Positions 8,815 through 18,015 are shown, counted from the first letter of the stretch. The stretch: 64,000 nucleotides of DNA from Oscillatoriales cyanobacterium RM2_1_1 (GCA_012033335.1 JAAURB010000001.1:62001-126000); one strand, 5' to 3'. Made by a program: numbers and translations. Notes: a model not told the origin generated them from the sequence alone.

Positions 8815-9696
8815 TTAAGCCAGTTCAGGCAGACCATGACTCCAATCCACCGGATTGAGCTGAACCCCGGTTCCAGGGGGAGCATCCGGTTGAGTATCCA
8901 GGATCGGCTTAACCCCGCGACTGATCTGATGCAACCACCACCATTCATCGGTTCGAATCGCCCCAAAACCTGCCCTCCCCATCCAGCCATCCAGACTGCC
9001 CGCCGCATACTCTTGAATATAGGGCTCTTCAAAAATATTGGTCAGCCACTCGGTGTGACGCAGGGTTTTCTGATTGCCATCTAGAATTAAAATTTCGCCC
9101 CCGGTGCGTAATAGCCGGAACCCTTCCTGCAAGACAGCCTGAGCGATCTCAGATGGGGTTTCATGAAATAACAGGGAGGCGCTCACTAGGTCAAACGAGC
9201 TATCGGCAAATCCCGTCTGTTCAGCCTGACCATGGCGAAACTCAATCTGTAACCCAGCCTGACGAGCCTTTGTCTCCGCCACAATCAGCATGTAGGGGGA
9301 CAAATCTAGGCCAATCACCTCAGCCTGGGGAAAAGCCATCTTCAATAAAATCGTGGTAGACCCAGTGCCACAGCCCAGATCCAGAATTCTCCGGGGATTG
9401 CCCTGAATGGCATCGACCAACCCTTGGCGCACCCAGGTCTCATTTGGAGGTAAGGCATACTGGGTAACCGGATCGTAGGAGACAGCGGCCCCCGTCGTCA
9501 GATAACCCCCTTCAATGCCATGAAAATTTTGAGACTGGTAATAATCCGGGTAAACCAGGTTGGGATCCCTCAGGCGATCGCGCTCCTGCTCCCAATCAAT
9601 GCGGCGGTAAAAGCGCTCAAGCTCTGGTTGATTGATTAAAAATTTGAATACAGGGGCTAGAAACTGCTCAAATAGAGTATCTTTGCGAACTGCCAT
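8815..9696 (-). CDS. Class I SAM-dependent methyltransferase
   Basis: 293 residues. An N-terminal helical region of about 100 residues precedes a Rossmann-fold methyltransferase: motif I is ILDLGCGTGSTTILL, the acidic strand is VIGLDLSPYML, and motifs II-III lie in FDLVSASLLFHETP and LLRTGGEILILDGNQ. The core resembles UbiE/Methyltransf_11 enzymes, but there is no signature fixing the substrate, so no specific name is given. ATG at 9696 is followed by AVRKDTLFEQF. It faces away from the DppB-like permease across a 188-base divergent promoter region. Confidence 0.8.
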   Translation of the reverse strand: MAVRKDTLFEQFLAPVFKFLINQPELERFYRRIDWEQERDRLRDPNLVYPDYYQSQNFHGIEGGYLTTGAAVSYDPVTQYALPPNETWVRQGLVDAIQGNPRRILDLGCGTGSTTILLKMAFPQAEVIGLDLSPYMLIVAETKARQAGLQIEFRHGQAEQTGFADSSFDLVSASLLFHETPSEIAQAVLQEGFRLLRTGGEILILDGNQKTLRHTEWLTNIFEEPYIQEYAAGSLDGWMGRAGFGAIRTDEWWWLHQISRGVKPILDTQPDAPPGTGVQLNPVDWSHGLPELA

Positions 9697-9884
9697 AGAC
9701 GTACCATATCCTTGAGTGATGAGATAAATGGTGAAAACCTGCTTAGATCAATTTCCCTTCCACAGTTTAGCGACTCTCGGGAGAAAGTGACATCTTAGCT
9801 CAACTGAGGGCCCTATGGAGTTTGGCCTGGAAGATACGATAAGGTAAACTTTAATCTCTGCTTCGGTAATTTTGATCGGCCTGA

Positions 9885-10910
9885 ATGTCCCGCTTTAAAG
9901 CCCTACTGTCTTATATTTCCACTCGCCTGCTCCTGGCACCGCTGATGTTGTGGCTGATCACAACCCTGGTATTTTTATTGCTGCGAGCCACTCCAGGGGA
10001 TCCCGTCGATGCTATTCTCGGCCCCCGAGCCCCAGCCGCCGCTAAGGATGCCCTGAGATCGCAATTGGGCCTGGATACCTCCCTGTTCCAGCAATACCTC
10101 AACTACATGGGAGACCTGCTCCAGCTTGATCTGGGAACGTCCCTCACCAGTCGGGGCGAGTCCGTCTGGGAAATTATTCAAAGCTATTTCCCGGCCACTG
10201 TGGAGTTGGCAATGCTTAGTTTAATCATTGCCCTGGTGGTGGGGGTGACGGTGGGGGCGATCGCCGCTACCCACCCGAATACAATTTGGGATATCCTGGG
10301 TCGGTTATTTGGGATTGTCACCTATGCTGTGCCCCCGTTTTGGGCCGGGATGGTGCTGCAACTGATTTTCGCTGTGCAACTGGGATGGTTTCCCCTAGGA
10401 ACCCGCTTCCCTTTGAGTGTAGCGACTCCCCTGAACATCACGGGACTTTACACCATTGATAGTTTGCTCCAAGGGAATATAGTGCAATTTGGCGCAGCAC
10501 TATATTATCTGGTGCTACCAAGCTTGACCCTAGGAATTCTTCTGAGTGGGATTTTTGAACGGATTGTCCGGGTGAATTTGCGTCAAACTTTACAGGCGGA
10601 CTATATTGAAGCCGCTCGGGCTAGAGGTATTCCTGAGTTTCAGATTGTCACCGATCATGCCCTGAAAAATGCCATGATTCCGGTGATTACAGTGCTGGGC
10701 CTGACCTTTGCAGCGTTGCTGGGAGGGGCGATTCTGACGGAGGTGACCTTTTCCTGGCCCGGTTTGGCAAATCGGCTGTATGAAGCCATCAGTCTACGGG
10801 ACTATCCGACAGTTCAGGGGATTGTGGTATTTTTTGCCATGATTGTAGTGATGGCTAGCATTGTCATTGATGTGCTAAATGCCTATATCGATCCCCGAAT
10901 TCGATATTAG
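9885..10910 (+). CDS. ABC transporter permease, DppB/OppB type
   Basis: 341 residues with the layout of binding-protein-dependent permeases of the dipeptide/nickel family: an N-terminal membrane segment (LLLAPLMLWLITTLVFLLL) followed by RATPGDPVDAILGP, then five more segments. The cytoplasmic EAA loop is EAARARGIPEFQIVTDHALKNA. No partner permease (DppC), ATPase or binding protein is adjacent, so this is an orphan subunit in the window. The substrate could be peptides, glutathione or metal chelates. It is convergent with dedA. Confidence 0.88.
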   Translation: MSRFKALLSYISTRLLLAPLMLWLITTLVFLLLRATPGDPVDAILGPRAPAAAKDALRSQLGLDTSLFQQYLNYMGDLLQLDLGTSLTSRGESVWEIIQSYFPATVELAMLSLIIALVVGVTVGAIAATHPNTIWDILGRLFGIVTYAVPPFWAGMVLQLIFAVQLGWFPLGTRFPLSVATPLNITGLYTIDSLLQGNIVQFGAALYYLVLPSLTLGILLSGIFERIVRVNLRQTLQADYIEAARARGIPEFQIVTDHALKNAMIPVITVLGLTFAALLGGAILTEVTFSWPGLANRLYEAISLRDYPTVQGIVVFFAMIVVMASIVIDVLNAYIDPRIRY

Positions 10911-10967
10911 GATTCGATATCAGAATTTGGAATTAAATTCGCTCACTTTTCTGTGGGTGCAAGGGGG

Positions 10968-11570
10968 TTATTTGCGGTTCCTGGAACGAATTGTAATCCA
11001 GACAATGACGGCGATCGCGAGAGATGCAATCACAAGAATTGCAATGGGGCTGATGAATTTTTCGACCAAGGTGTAGTTTTTCCCCAACCCATAACCTGCG
11101 TAGGTCAGAAAAATAATCCAGATAAATGTCCCAATCGTGGAATAAATCAAAAAAGCCATTAATGGCATGTGACTCATGCCCGCTGGCAGCGAGATATAGG
11201 TTCGAATTCCTGGGACAACCCGACAAATCAGAACGGCCCACTGTCCTCGGCGATCAAACCACTGTTGTGCCTTTTCGATATCTTCACCGGAGACGGTCAA
11301 CCATCGACCATAGCGATCAGCCAGATCCATCAACTGCTCTTTTTTAACTAGTTTTCCCAGGTAATACCAGGGTAAAGCCCCTAAAATAGACCCCAGTACT
11401 CCAGCCAATACCACATACAGAACCTGAAGTTCCCCTCGACTCGCAGTAAATCCCCCTAGGGGCATAATAATTTCCGACGGGATCGGGGAAAAATAATTTT
11501 CCAGGAACATCAAAAATGCAATGCCAACATATCCCAGGGATTGAATGGTCTGAGTCACCCAATCTAACAT
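10968..11570 (-). CDS. DedA family membrane protein
   Basis: 200 residues, the usual DedA/SNARE-associated size. Motifs include FLENYFSPIPSEIIMPLGG in the first re-entrant region and ICRVVPGIRTYISLPAGM in the second, with several membrane segments and a C-terminal helix (PIAILVIASLAIAVIVWI). The family includes undecaprenyl-phosphate and phospholipid translocases linked to envelope maintenance and membrane potential. Start ATG at 11570 precedes LDWVTQTIQSLGYVGIAF. It lies downstream of hemE on the same strand with a 132-base gap that contains short tandem repeats. Confidence 0.9.
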   Translation of the reverse strand: MLDWVTQTIQSLGYVGIAFLMFLENYFSPIPSEIIMPLGGFTASRGELQVLYVVLAGVLGSILGALPWYYLGKLVKKEQLMDLADRYGRWLTVSGEDIEKAQQWFDRRGQWAVLICRVVPGIRTYISLPAGMSHMPLMAFLIYSTIGTFIWIIFLTYAGYGLGKNYTLVEKFISPIAILVIASLAIAVIVWITIRSRNRK

Positions 11571-11672
11571 TGAGGTACTTTAGATTAAGACAATTATGGG
11601 AGTTCACCACCGATCAACCCGCCCTCCCAATTCTAAGGGGATTGAGGGCAATTGCTTCATCCATTCGGCTGA

Positions 11673-11711
11673 TTCTCGAGACTGGTTCTCGAGACTGGTT
11701 TTCTAGACTGG
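11673..11711. repeat. Three 13-bp tandem repeats overlapping the hemE stop
   Basis: Two exact copies of TTCTCGAGACTGG (11673-11685, 11686-11698) and one variant TTTTCTAGACTGG (11699-11711). The hemE stop codon at 11703-11705 lies in the variant copy. Each copy carries CTCGAG or CTAGA. Confidence 0.85.
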
Positions 11712-12767
11712 GACGGACAATAGCTGATCAGCTTGCTTGGCGGTCTCAAAGAAATAGGCGACGTTTTCCTCTGGGGTCTTTTGCAGGACACCATGACCCA
11801 AATTCAGAATATGACCTTTGCCACCAGCTTTGCGAATGGTTTCTAGAATGCGCTCCCGAATCATCGGCTTGGAACCAAATAAAACACAGGGATCAATATT
11901 CCCCTGCACCCCCAGATGATGGCCCAAACGATTTCTAGCCTCAGCAATATCTACTGTCCAGTCTACGCTGACCATATCAACGCCAGTCAGGGCCATGCGC
12001 TCCAAAATTCCGGCACTGCCATTGATGTAAAGGATCAGGGGGGTATCGGGGTGAGTTTGCCGCACCTGATCGATCACCCGCTTTTGATAAGGAAGGGCGA
12101 AGGTATCGTAGTCCTGGGGGCTGAGTTGACCTGCCCAGGAATCAAACATCTGCACTACCTGGGCCCCACAGTCAATCTGATAGCGGACGTAAACGGCTAT
12201 AGCATCTGCCAATTTCTGGAGAAACCGATGCAGAATTGCAGGCTGAGAAAATGCCATACCTTTGATGATGGTGTAGTCCTTGGAACTCTTACCCTCAATA
12301 GCATAGGCAGCCAATGTCCAGGGAGCCCCAACAAATCCCAAAACAGCCGCCTGATTCCCCACTTCCTGTCGCAGGGTATTAAGAATTGGCTTGATAAAAG
12401 GCATTGATGCTTCTGGTTCCAGGGGATGAAGCTGTTCAATTTGGGCCAGACTGCGAATTGGGGGGTCAATGATGGGCCCCTTGCTTTCGATAATGTCAAA
12501 GTCAATGCCAATCCCCGGTAGCGGTGTCAGAATGTCCGAGAACAAAATCACCCCGTCCGGGGCAAATGCCCGAAACGGTTGAAGAGAAATCTCAATGGCA
12601 ATGTCAGGATTTTCAGACCGTTCTCGGAAAGCCGGATATTTCTCACGTAAATCTCGATACACTTTCATGTAGCGACCGGCCTGCCGCATCATCCATACAG
12701 GAGGACGGTCTAGAGCTTCACCACGGGCAGCACGCAATAGGTAGGGGATTTGAGGCGATTCGGTCAT
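11703..12767 (-). CDS. hemE: Uroporphyrinogen decarboxylase
   Basis: 354 residues from the ATG at 12767, the same length as well-known HemE proteins; the frame extends further upstream without similarity, so this start is preferred. It removes four carboxyl groups from uroporphyrinogen III to give coproporphyrinogen III in heme and chlorophyll synthesis, in the cytosol. Diagnostic segments are [13 protein letters not shown] near the N-terminus, [26 protein letters not shown], and [12 protein letters not shown]. The catalytic Asp in FSDIL is present. It stands alone apart from dedA downstream, and is divergent from nhaS3 across about 135 bases. Confidence 0.97.
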   Translation of the reverse strand: MTESPQIPYLLRAARGEALDRPPVWMMRQAGRYMKVYRDLREKYPAFRERSENPDIAIEISLQPFRAFAPDGVILFSDILTPLPGIGIDFDIIESKGPIIDPPIRSLAQIEQLHPLEPEASMPFIKPILNTLRQEVGNQAAVLGFVGAPWTLAAYAIEGKSSKDYTIIKGMAFSQPAILHRFLQKLADAIAVYVRYQIDCGAQVVQMFDSWAGQLSPQDYDTFALPYQKRVIDQVRQTHPDTPLILYINGSAGILERMALTGVDMVSVDWTVDIAEARNRLGHHLGVQGNIDPCVLFGSKPMIRERILETIRKAGGKGHILNLGHGVLQKTPEENVAYFFETAKQADQLLSVPV

Positions 12768-12902
12768 GTCAACAGGCTTACTTAAATTAAAAAGGGATAA
12801 GTCTAACACTTTTAACCAGGGTATCACCGGGAGGGGCATCGATAATTTAACGCTTTATTACACTTTTTAGATAGAGTGAATGAGATGAGTTCTTTGGCAT
12901 GA

Positions 12903-14336
12903 ATGGTGAATTGGATGGATGGACTCGCTTTGCTTGACTCGACTGGCCCGATCTCTGGTGTGAATCTTTTCTCAAGTGCAGTCTCAACAATAGCAACCGT
13001 GGTTGAGGAGGCTCCGGAAGTAGAAAATGTCATGGTGCTGGGTGGGGTATTGCTCAGTTTGTTTGCTATCTATGTGGCGAGCAAAGTTGGTGGAGAATTT
13101 TTTAACTGGTTGGGATTCCCCCCTGTCCTGGGAGAACTTCTGGGGGGAGTCGTGATTGGGATCTCTGCCCTGCATCTGATTGTTTTTCCAGAGGAAGGGG
13201 CGATCGCCGCAGACTCTGTAGTGATGAAAATTCTTCAGGCCACAGCAGGTTTAGATCCAGCAGTAGCCCAGCCAACATTTGAGATCCAGAGCGAGGTTGT
13301 TAATATTCTCGCTGAGTTGGGGGTGATTATTCTCCTGTTTGAGATTGGGTTGGAATCAAACATCCGTGAGTTGCTTGATGTGGGTATCCAGTCCCTACTG
13401 GTCGCAACTATTGGAGTTGCTGTTCCCTTTGCCGCTGGGACAGCAGGTTTAATGCTGATATTTCATATTCCGGCAATCCCTGCCATTTTTGCCGGGGCGG
13501 CTTTGACAGCCACCAGTATTGGCATTACCTCCCGAGTATTGGCAGAAATCGGACGGCTCTCCTCCAAAGAAGGCCAAATCATTCTGGGGGCTGCCGTAAT
13601 TGATGACGTGTTTGGCATTATCATCCTGGCGGTGGTTGCCAGTCTGGCCAAAACTGGAGATGTTGATGTGGTCAATGTGATTTATTTGATCGTCAGCGCC
13701 AGCGTATTCCTGGTGGGGGCCATCTTATTAGGTCGCTTTTTTAATAGCAGCTTCAACGCCCTAGCTGAGCAATTTAATACCCGGGGAAAAGTTGTGATTC
13801 CGGCCCTGAGTTTTGCCTTGATCATGGCCTATATCGGCTCAGCTATTCATTTGGAGGCAATCCTGGGAGCGTTTGCGGCTGGTCTGGTGCTAGATGAAGC
13901 CACGATTCAGGATAAGAAACTCAATGAGTTGGTTCAGCCCATTGCTGATATAATGGTGCCGCTCTTTTTTGTCACGGTGGGGGCCAAAACTGATTTGAGT
14001 GTACTCAACCCAGCGGTTCCAGCCAATCGGGAAGGGCTGGTCATTGCTTCGTTTCTAATCGTAGTTGCCATTGTCGGTAAGATTGCTGCGGGTTGGGGAG
14101 CTTTTGGCAATATGCCGCTGAATCGCCTGGCTATTGGAGTAGGGATGATTCCTCGAGGTGAGGTGGGTCTAGTATTCGCCGCTGTGGGTTCTGAGAGTGG
14201 GGCCCTATCTCCAGCTTTGGATGTGGCCATTATTTTGATGGTGATTCTGACAACATTTGTAGCGCCCCCAATGCTGCGAGTGGTCTTTGGGGATGAGGAA
14301 ACGGGAGAACCCAAACCCGAAGAAGCCTCCGTTTGA
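12903..14336 (+). CDS. nhaS3: Na+/H+ antiporter, NhaS3-like CPA2 family
   Basis: 477 residues with about 12 membrane segments. Key stretches are KVGGEFFNWLGFPPVLGELLGGVVIG, LLFEIGLESNI, the unwound-helix region AALTATSIGIT, GAAVIDDVFGII with the two ion-binding Asp residues, LGAFAAGLVLDE, FFVTVGAKTDL and IPRGEVGLVFA. The match in motif order and spacing to cyanobacterial NhaS3 is close from memory. NhaS3 is an essential thylakoid-membrane antiporter in Synechocystis whose expression is clock-linked; its role here in lumen/cytosol pH and Na+ balance is inferred from that. A GCGATCGC octamer lies within the gene at 13200. A strong hairpin follows the stop. Confidence 0.9.
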   Translation: MVNWMDGLALLDSTGPISGVNLFSSAVSTIATVVEEAPEVENVMVLGGVLLSLFAIYVASKVGGEFFNWLGFPPVLGELLGGVVIGISALHLIVFPEEGAIAADSVVMKILQATAGLDPAVAQPTFEIQSEVVNILAELGVIILLFEIGLESNIRELLDVGIQSLLVATIGVAVPFAAGTAGLMLIFHIPAIPAIFAGAALTATSIGITSRVLAEIGRLSSKEGQIILGAAVIDDVFGIIILAVVASLAKTGDVDVVNVIYLIVSASVFLVGAILLGRFFNSSFNALAEQFNTRGKVVIPALSFALIMAYIGSAIHLEAILGAFAAGLVLDEATIQDKKLNELVQPIADIMVPLFFVTVGAKTDLSVLNPAVPANREGLVIASFLIVVAIVGKIAAGWGAFGNMPLNRLAIGVGMIPRGEVGLVFAAVGSESGALSPALDVAIILMVILTTFVAPPMLRVVFGDEETGEPKPEEASV

Positions 14337-14381
14337 GTGTTGAGTTGGAGGCCACAAACTCCTAGGATCTCGTCAACAGAA

Positions 14382-14405
14382 AGCCCGTCCATTGATGGAC
14401 GGGCT
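14382..14405 (+). terminator. Hairpin after nhaS3
   Basis: AGCCCGTCCAT pairs perfectly with ATGGACGGGCT around a two-to-four base loop, 46 bases after the nhaS3 stop. No T tract follows, so it may act as an mRNA 3' end stabiliser or a factor-assisted terminator. Confidence 0.6.
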
Positions 14406-14540
14406 ACGTTGCACTTTGTGGATTGAATTGGATGGGTTAATGATAGGCCCGATCTGGACAGATGACCGCGTTAACCGCCATGATTAGTCTACCCCTCCGT
14501 TGTATTCCCTAATTTTAAACTTAGTTTTAAATTCCAATCT

Positions 14541-15962
14541 ATGGCAACTGCTCCCCCCAACTCAAACGATGCTCCTGCCGCCGAGAAATTGAACTTATCG
14601 ACCAAGGTAGCCTTCGGCGCTGGAGATCTGGGGACTGCGATCACCGCAAACCTCCTGTCCTTCGTGTTATTAGTTTTCCTGACCAATGTCGCAGGGATGC
14701 CGGCAGGACTGGCAGGCAGTGTCTATCTGGTAGGAAAAATTTCCGATGCGATCAATGATCCGATTATCGGAGTGATGAGCGATCGCACCGTACATCCCTG
14801 GGGGAGGCGCTATCCCTGGATGATCTTTGGGGCTATTCCCTTTGGAGTTTTCTTTGCCCTGCAATGGATTGTTCCTAGCACCAATCTTTGGGTATTGTTC
14901 TGGTATTACAGCATTATTGCGGTCATTTTCAACCTGACTTATACCATTGTTAATCTGCCCTACACGGCTCTAACCCCGGAGCTAACCCAGGATTACAACG
15001 AGCGCACCAGCCTGAATAGTTTTCGCTTTGCTTTTTCTATTGGTGGCAGTATTTTATCTCTAATCCTGGCATTGGTGATTTCGCTACTGATTCCAGGGGA
15101 TTTAAAACGCCAGTATCTGGTATTGGGTCTAATCTGCGCGGTGATCTCTGTCCTGCCAATTTTCTGGTGCGTCCTGGGAACCCGCCAACGGATTTTCCGG
15201 AATCGTCCTACTCCCAATACCCCTAATCCTGAAGCGTCTATGCCCTTGAAAGCTCAAATTCGGGTGGCGTTTCAGAATCGTCCGTTTCTCTACGTAGTTG
15301 GGGTTTATTTATTTTCCTGGCTGGCGGTTCAGCTAACAGCGGCGATCCTGCCCTACTTTGTCCAGAATTGGATGAAGTTGTCGAATACGGAATTTTATTT
15401 CGTGGCGATCGCCGTTCAAGGAACTGCCATTGTGATGCTATTTGTCTGGACTCACCTTAGTCAACGTTATGGCAAGCGAGTGGTTTATTTCATGGGCATT
15501 ACCCTCTGGCTGATTGCTCAAATTGGGCTGCTGTTTTTGCAACCTGGACAGGTAGCCCTGATGTATATACTGGCGATGATAGCGGGATGTGGAGTTTCGA
15601 CGGCTTACCTGATCCCTTGGTCAATGATTCCTGATGTGGTGGATCTCGATGAACTTAATACTGGGCAACGGCGGGAGGGGGTGTTTTACGCCTTCATGGT
15701 GTTTCTGCAAAAAATTGGGCTGGCGTTGGGGTTGTTCTTGGTAGGACAGGCGCTACAATTGGCTGGGTTTCAGGAAACAACACCGGGGCAACCCCTGCCG
15801 ATACAACCTGACTCGGCCCTGTTCGCGATCCGCATGGCGATCGCCCCGATTCCCGCCTTGACGTTAGTGGCAGGTATGGTTCTCACCTATTTCTATCCGA
15901 TTACCCGAGAAGTTCATACGGAGATTCTCTTGAAGCTGAGTCAGCGCCAGGAAAATCTCTGA
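14541..15962 (+). CDS. MFS sugar:cation symporter, GPH (MelB-like) family
   Basis: 473 residues and 12 predicted membrane segments. The glycoside-pentoside-hexuronide signature is clear: KVAFGAGDLGTAI at the start, then DAINDPIIGVMSDRT with the cation-site aspartates, then WGRRYPWM. The second half has VQGTAIVMLFVWTHLSQRYGKR and PDVVDLDELNTGQRREGVFYAF, a region conserved in this family. It would import a sugar or related glycoside with Na+ or H+ through the plasma membrane. No sugar-metabolism genes are next to it, so the substrate is unknown. ATG at 14541 follows a short AT-rich leader. Confidence 0.88.
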   Translation: MATAPPNSNDAPAAEKLNLSTKVAFGAGDLGTAITANLLSFVLLVFLTNVAGMPAGLAGSVYLVGKISDAINDPIIGVMSDRTVHPWGRRYPWMIFGAIPFGVFFALQWIVPSTNLWVLFWYYSIIAVIFNLTYTIVNLPYTALTPELTQDYNERTSLNSFRFAFSIGGSILSLILALVISLLIPGDLKRQYLVLGLICAVISVLPIFWCVLGTRQRIFRNRPTPNTPNPEASMPLKAQIRVAFQNRPFLYVVGVYLFSWLAVQLTAAILPYFVQNWMKLSNTEFYFVAIAVQGTAIVMLFVWTHLSQRYGKRVVYFMGITLWLIAQIGLLFLQPGQVALMYILAMIAGCGVSTAYLIPWSMIPDVVDLDELNTGQRREGVFYAFMVFLQKIGLALGLFLVGQALQLAGFQETTPGQPLPIQPDSALFAIRMAIAPIPALTLVAGMVLTYFYPITREVHTEILLKLSQRQENL

Positions 15963-15988
15963 AACTATTCTGGCCTTCTGGCTAAATA

Positions 15989-16147
15989 TCAGGGGCTTAA
16001 TCTTTGAACATTTTGAGCAAAAACTGTTTGACGTTCCAGGGAGCCAACATGCTCAATCACACTGTTGCTAAATACCAGGTCGAAACTGTTATCTGAAAAG
16101 TCCAGAACTTCGCAAGCATCGCCTTCTAACAGTTGGTAATTTTGCCT
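15989..16147 (-). pseudogene. Methyltransferase remnant abutting the lpxA 3' end
   Basis: On the minus strand, 16144 down to 15992 reads NYQLLEGDACEVLDFSD, NSFDLVFSNSVIEHVG and NVQRLSP before a stop at 15991-15989. This is the acidic strand through motif III region of a Methyltransf_11-type enzyme. It has no start and no SAM-binding motif I. Upstream of it is lpxA in another frame of the same strand, overlapping by two bases, so the gene was cut by a deletion or rearrangement that left only about 50 codons. Confidence 0.7.
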
Positions 16148-16940
16148 AGGATTTTCCTGGAATTAATCCCCGGCGGTCTGGGGTGAGGGACTCCTGAATA
16201 AATCCCCGCAGATGTTCCAGGTCATTACTCTCGGGCATGAGGCTGAGTTCATCAAGGGCCTGCTCAAGTCGATATCCGGAACGATACAGGGTTCGAAATG
16301 CCTTTTTTAATAGCCCAAGCTCCGCTTCAGTTAAGCCCGCCCGTTTGAGTCCTACGAGATTTAAAGAACGAATCCTGGAGGGGTTGCCTTCGACCAGCAT
16401 AAACGGCGGCACATCCCGATCAATTCGGGTCATCCCTCCCACCATTGACAATTTACCGATATGGACAAACTGATGCACCCCCAATACCCCACTCAGACGG
16501 GCCTGGGATTCAATTGTCACATGACCCGCCAGAGCTACGCCATTGGCAACAATCACTTGATCACCGATGTGACAATTGTGACCCACATGGGCATAGGCCA
16601 TGAATAGATTGCGATCGCCGATTTGAGTCGCTTCCCCCCCGTAGGTCGCCCGATTGATCGTGACATACTCTCGAATCAGGTTTTCATCCCCAATCCTGAC
16701 AAAACTGATAGCGCCCTGGTATTTCAAATCCTGGGGTTCAGAGCCAATCACCGCCCCAGCAAAGATTTGATTTCGGGCTCCAATCTCTGTCCAGCCTTCA
16801 ATTATCGCATGGGGGCCAATTGTTGTCCCCGGCCCAATTTTGACGAACTCTCCAATTACCGCGTAAGCCCCTACCTGCACAGTCGGATGCAGTTCAGCAC
16901 CCGGATGAATCACAGCGGTCGGGTGAATTAGAGGAGTCAT
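16146..16940 (-). CDS. lpxA: Acyl-ACP--UDP-N-acetylglucosamine O-acyltransferase
   Basis: 264 residues from the ATG at 16940; a GTG at 16967 is in frame but the family usually begins just before LIHPTAVIHPGAELHP. LpxA transfers a 3-hydroxyacyl chain from ACP to UDP-GlcNAc, the first step of lipid A synthesis. The left-handed beta-helix hexapeptide repeats fill residues 1-190, with the catalytic His in AYAHVGHNCHIG and the conserved GNPSRIRSLNLVGLKR near the start of the C-terminal helical domain. It is downstream of fabZ on the same strand, the usual order in many bacteria; lpxC and lpxB are not in the window. Confidence 0.95.
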   Translation of the reverse strand: MTPLIHPTAVIHPGAELHPTVQVGAYAVIGEFVKIGPGTTIGPHAIIEGWTEIGARNQIFAGAVIGSEPQDLKYQGAISFVRIGDENLIREYVTINRATYGGEATQIGDRNLFMAYAHVGHNCHIGDQVIVANGVALAGHVTIESQARLSGVLGVHQFVHIGKLSMVGGMTRIDRDVPPFMLVEGNPSRIRSLNLVGLKRAGLTEAELGLLKKAFRTLYRSGYRLEQALDELSLMPESNDLEHLRGFIQESLTPDRRGLIPGKS

Positions 16941-17115
16941 GGCAGTTCGAGATGCTAAATCCTTCACACGCTTCAGGATGCTTTAGGTTTTGTGACTATT
17001 GTTTAAGTTGATTCGCTTATAAGCATAGAGTGTTCCGGACAATTCTGCTTAAAGTTTGCTTAATCCGATATGCCTGATTGCTCTGGATTGTATGAGCTAG
17101 CTGGAGTGAAATGAC

Positions 17116-17565
17116 TCAATGGTCAATCAGCGAAAACATCAACTCCCCCTCGCAAACCCGCTGACCATCTACTTCAGCTTTAGCCTGCATCTTACCAAAA
17201 CGACGACGCTTGAACGATAGGAGTTCCACGGTCATCACCAGTTGATCCCCCGGAACCACCGGTCGCCGGAACCGCACCTTATCAATGCCAGCAAATACAA
17301 ACAAATCCCCCTCAATATCCGGCAACTGGATCAGAACGATACCCCCCACCTGAGCCATCGCTTCCACAATCAAAACCCCTGGCATTAGAGGTCTTCCAGG
17401 GAAATGACCCTGAAAGTGAGGCTCATTGATTGTGACATTCTTGATCCCGACTGCCCGTTCCCCAGGAACATATTCGATAATCCGATCCACCAGGGCAAAG
17501 GGATAGCGATGGGGCAAGAGGGTCTGAATCGCTTCAACATTCAGGATTGAGGAAGCTGAAGTCAT
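17116..17565 (-). CDS. fabZ: 3-hydroxyacyl-[ACP] dehydratase
   Basis: 149 residues from the ATG at 17565; a GTG at 17613 would add 16 residues without clear homology. FabZ removes water from 3-hydroxyacyl-ACP in type II fatty acid synthesis and competes with LpxA for the same intermediate. The hot-dog fold signature is [14 protein letters not shown], then the catalytic His in [10 protein letters not shown] and Glu in VEAMAQVGG, followed by [13 protein letters not shown]. It lies 175 bases upstream of lpxA on the same strand, consistent with a lipid A/fatty acid transcription unit. Confidence 0.95.
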   Translation of the reverse strand: MTSASSILNVEAIQTLLPHRYPFALVDRIIEYVPGERAVGIKNVTINEPHFQGHFPGRPLMPGVLIVEAMAQVGGIVLIQLPDIEGDLFVFAGIDKVRFRRPVVPGDQLVMTVELLSFKRRRFGKMQAKAEVDGQRVCEGELMFSLIDH

Positions 17566-17613
17566 GGCGGCACCGTTAGGAGTAGCAATTGAATTGGTTA
17601 AGTCTGATTTCAC

Positions 17614-18009
17614 GTCAACCGATAAAAATTAAAATTAAAAAGAACTGCATTTTTTACCTGGAGGCAGTGAATAATCCTCTACAGAGCATAATTTCTATAC
17701 AATTCTTCAACAGTCCTAGAGATCTTACCATTTTGAGGGAATCGGAAGCCGAAGTCTTGAAGCACTGCGCCGCAGCCCAAAATGACCTCTGAAGAGAAAA
17801 CCTCAGAGGTCATTTTTCCAGGGGGAAAACCAAATCAAACCGTTGGAGTTGATCCTCCTCATTCGAAGAGCCAGAACCGCTTCATCTAAAAATCCCTGTC
17901 TAAAAAGCAGAATTGCTGGATAGAATGGGACTGACAGCTTCACCCCCTTGATCTGAACCCTGTAACGATGACACTGTAATTATGAATCTGTAGTTATGAA
18001 CTTATAATT
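17614..18009. other. Intergenic stretch with hairpin and repeat ladder
   Basis: No gene is convincing here. It holds a perfect 14-bp hairpin (17779-17816) and, next to the following start codon, the 14-bp repeat ladder. Both are listed separately. Confidence 0.6.
17779..17817. terminator. Perfect 14-bp hairpin, terminator-like in both directions
   Basis: AAAATGACCTCTGA pairs perfectly with TCAGAGGTCATTTT around a 10-base loop. Ends of A and T make it terminator-like on either strand, yet it sits about 210 bases from the nearest gene start and follows no coding region seen on the plus strand. It could end a small RNA. Confidence 0.65.
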
Positions 18010-18015
18010 ATGAGC
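17960..18015 (+). repeat. Four 14-bp units carrying three mini-ORFs and the GT2 start
   Basis: Units start at 17960, 17974, 17988 and 18002. The first three contain ATG at 17968, 17982 and 17996, each followed by two sense codons and a stop (Met-Thr-Leu, Met-Asn-Leu, Met-Asn-Leu). The ATG of unit four at 18010 is the start of the glycosyltransferase gene. Unit four also contains TATAAT at 18003-18008. Confidence 0.75.

Noticed and set aside
8815-9696. Assignment to UbiE or a plastoquinone/tocopherol methyltransferase
   Set aside because: Only general methyltransferase motifs match; the long N-terminal part has no diagnostic feature.
9885-10910. Calling this gene dppB or gsiC by name
   Set aside because: The family is clear but no partner subunit or substrate evidence exists in the window.
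11190-11215. GGTTCGAATTCC resembling a tRNA T-loop
   Set aside because: It is inside the dedA coding sequence on the other strand, and no acceptor or anticodon stem fits around it.
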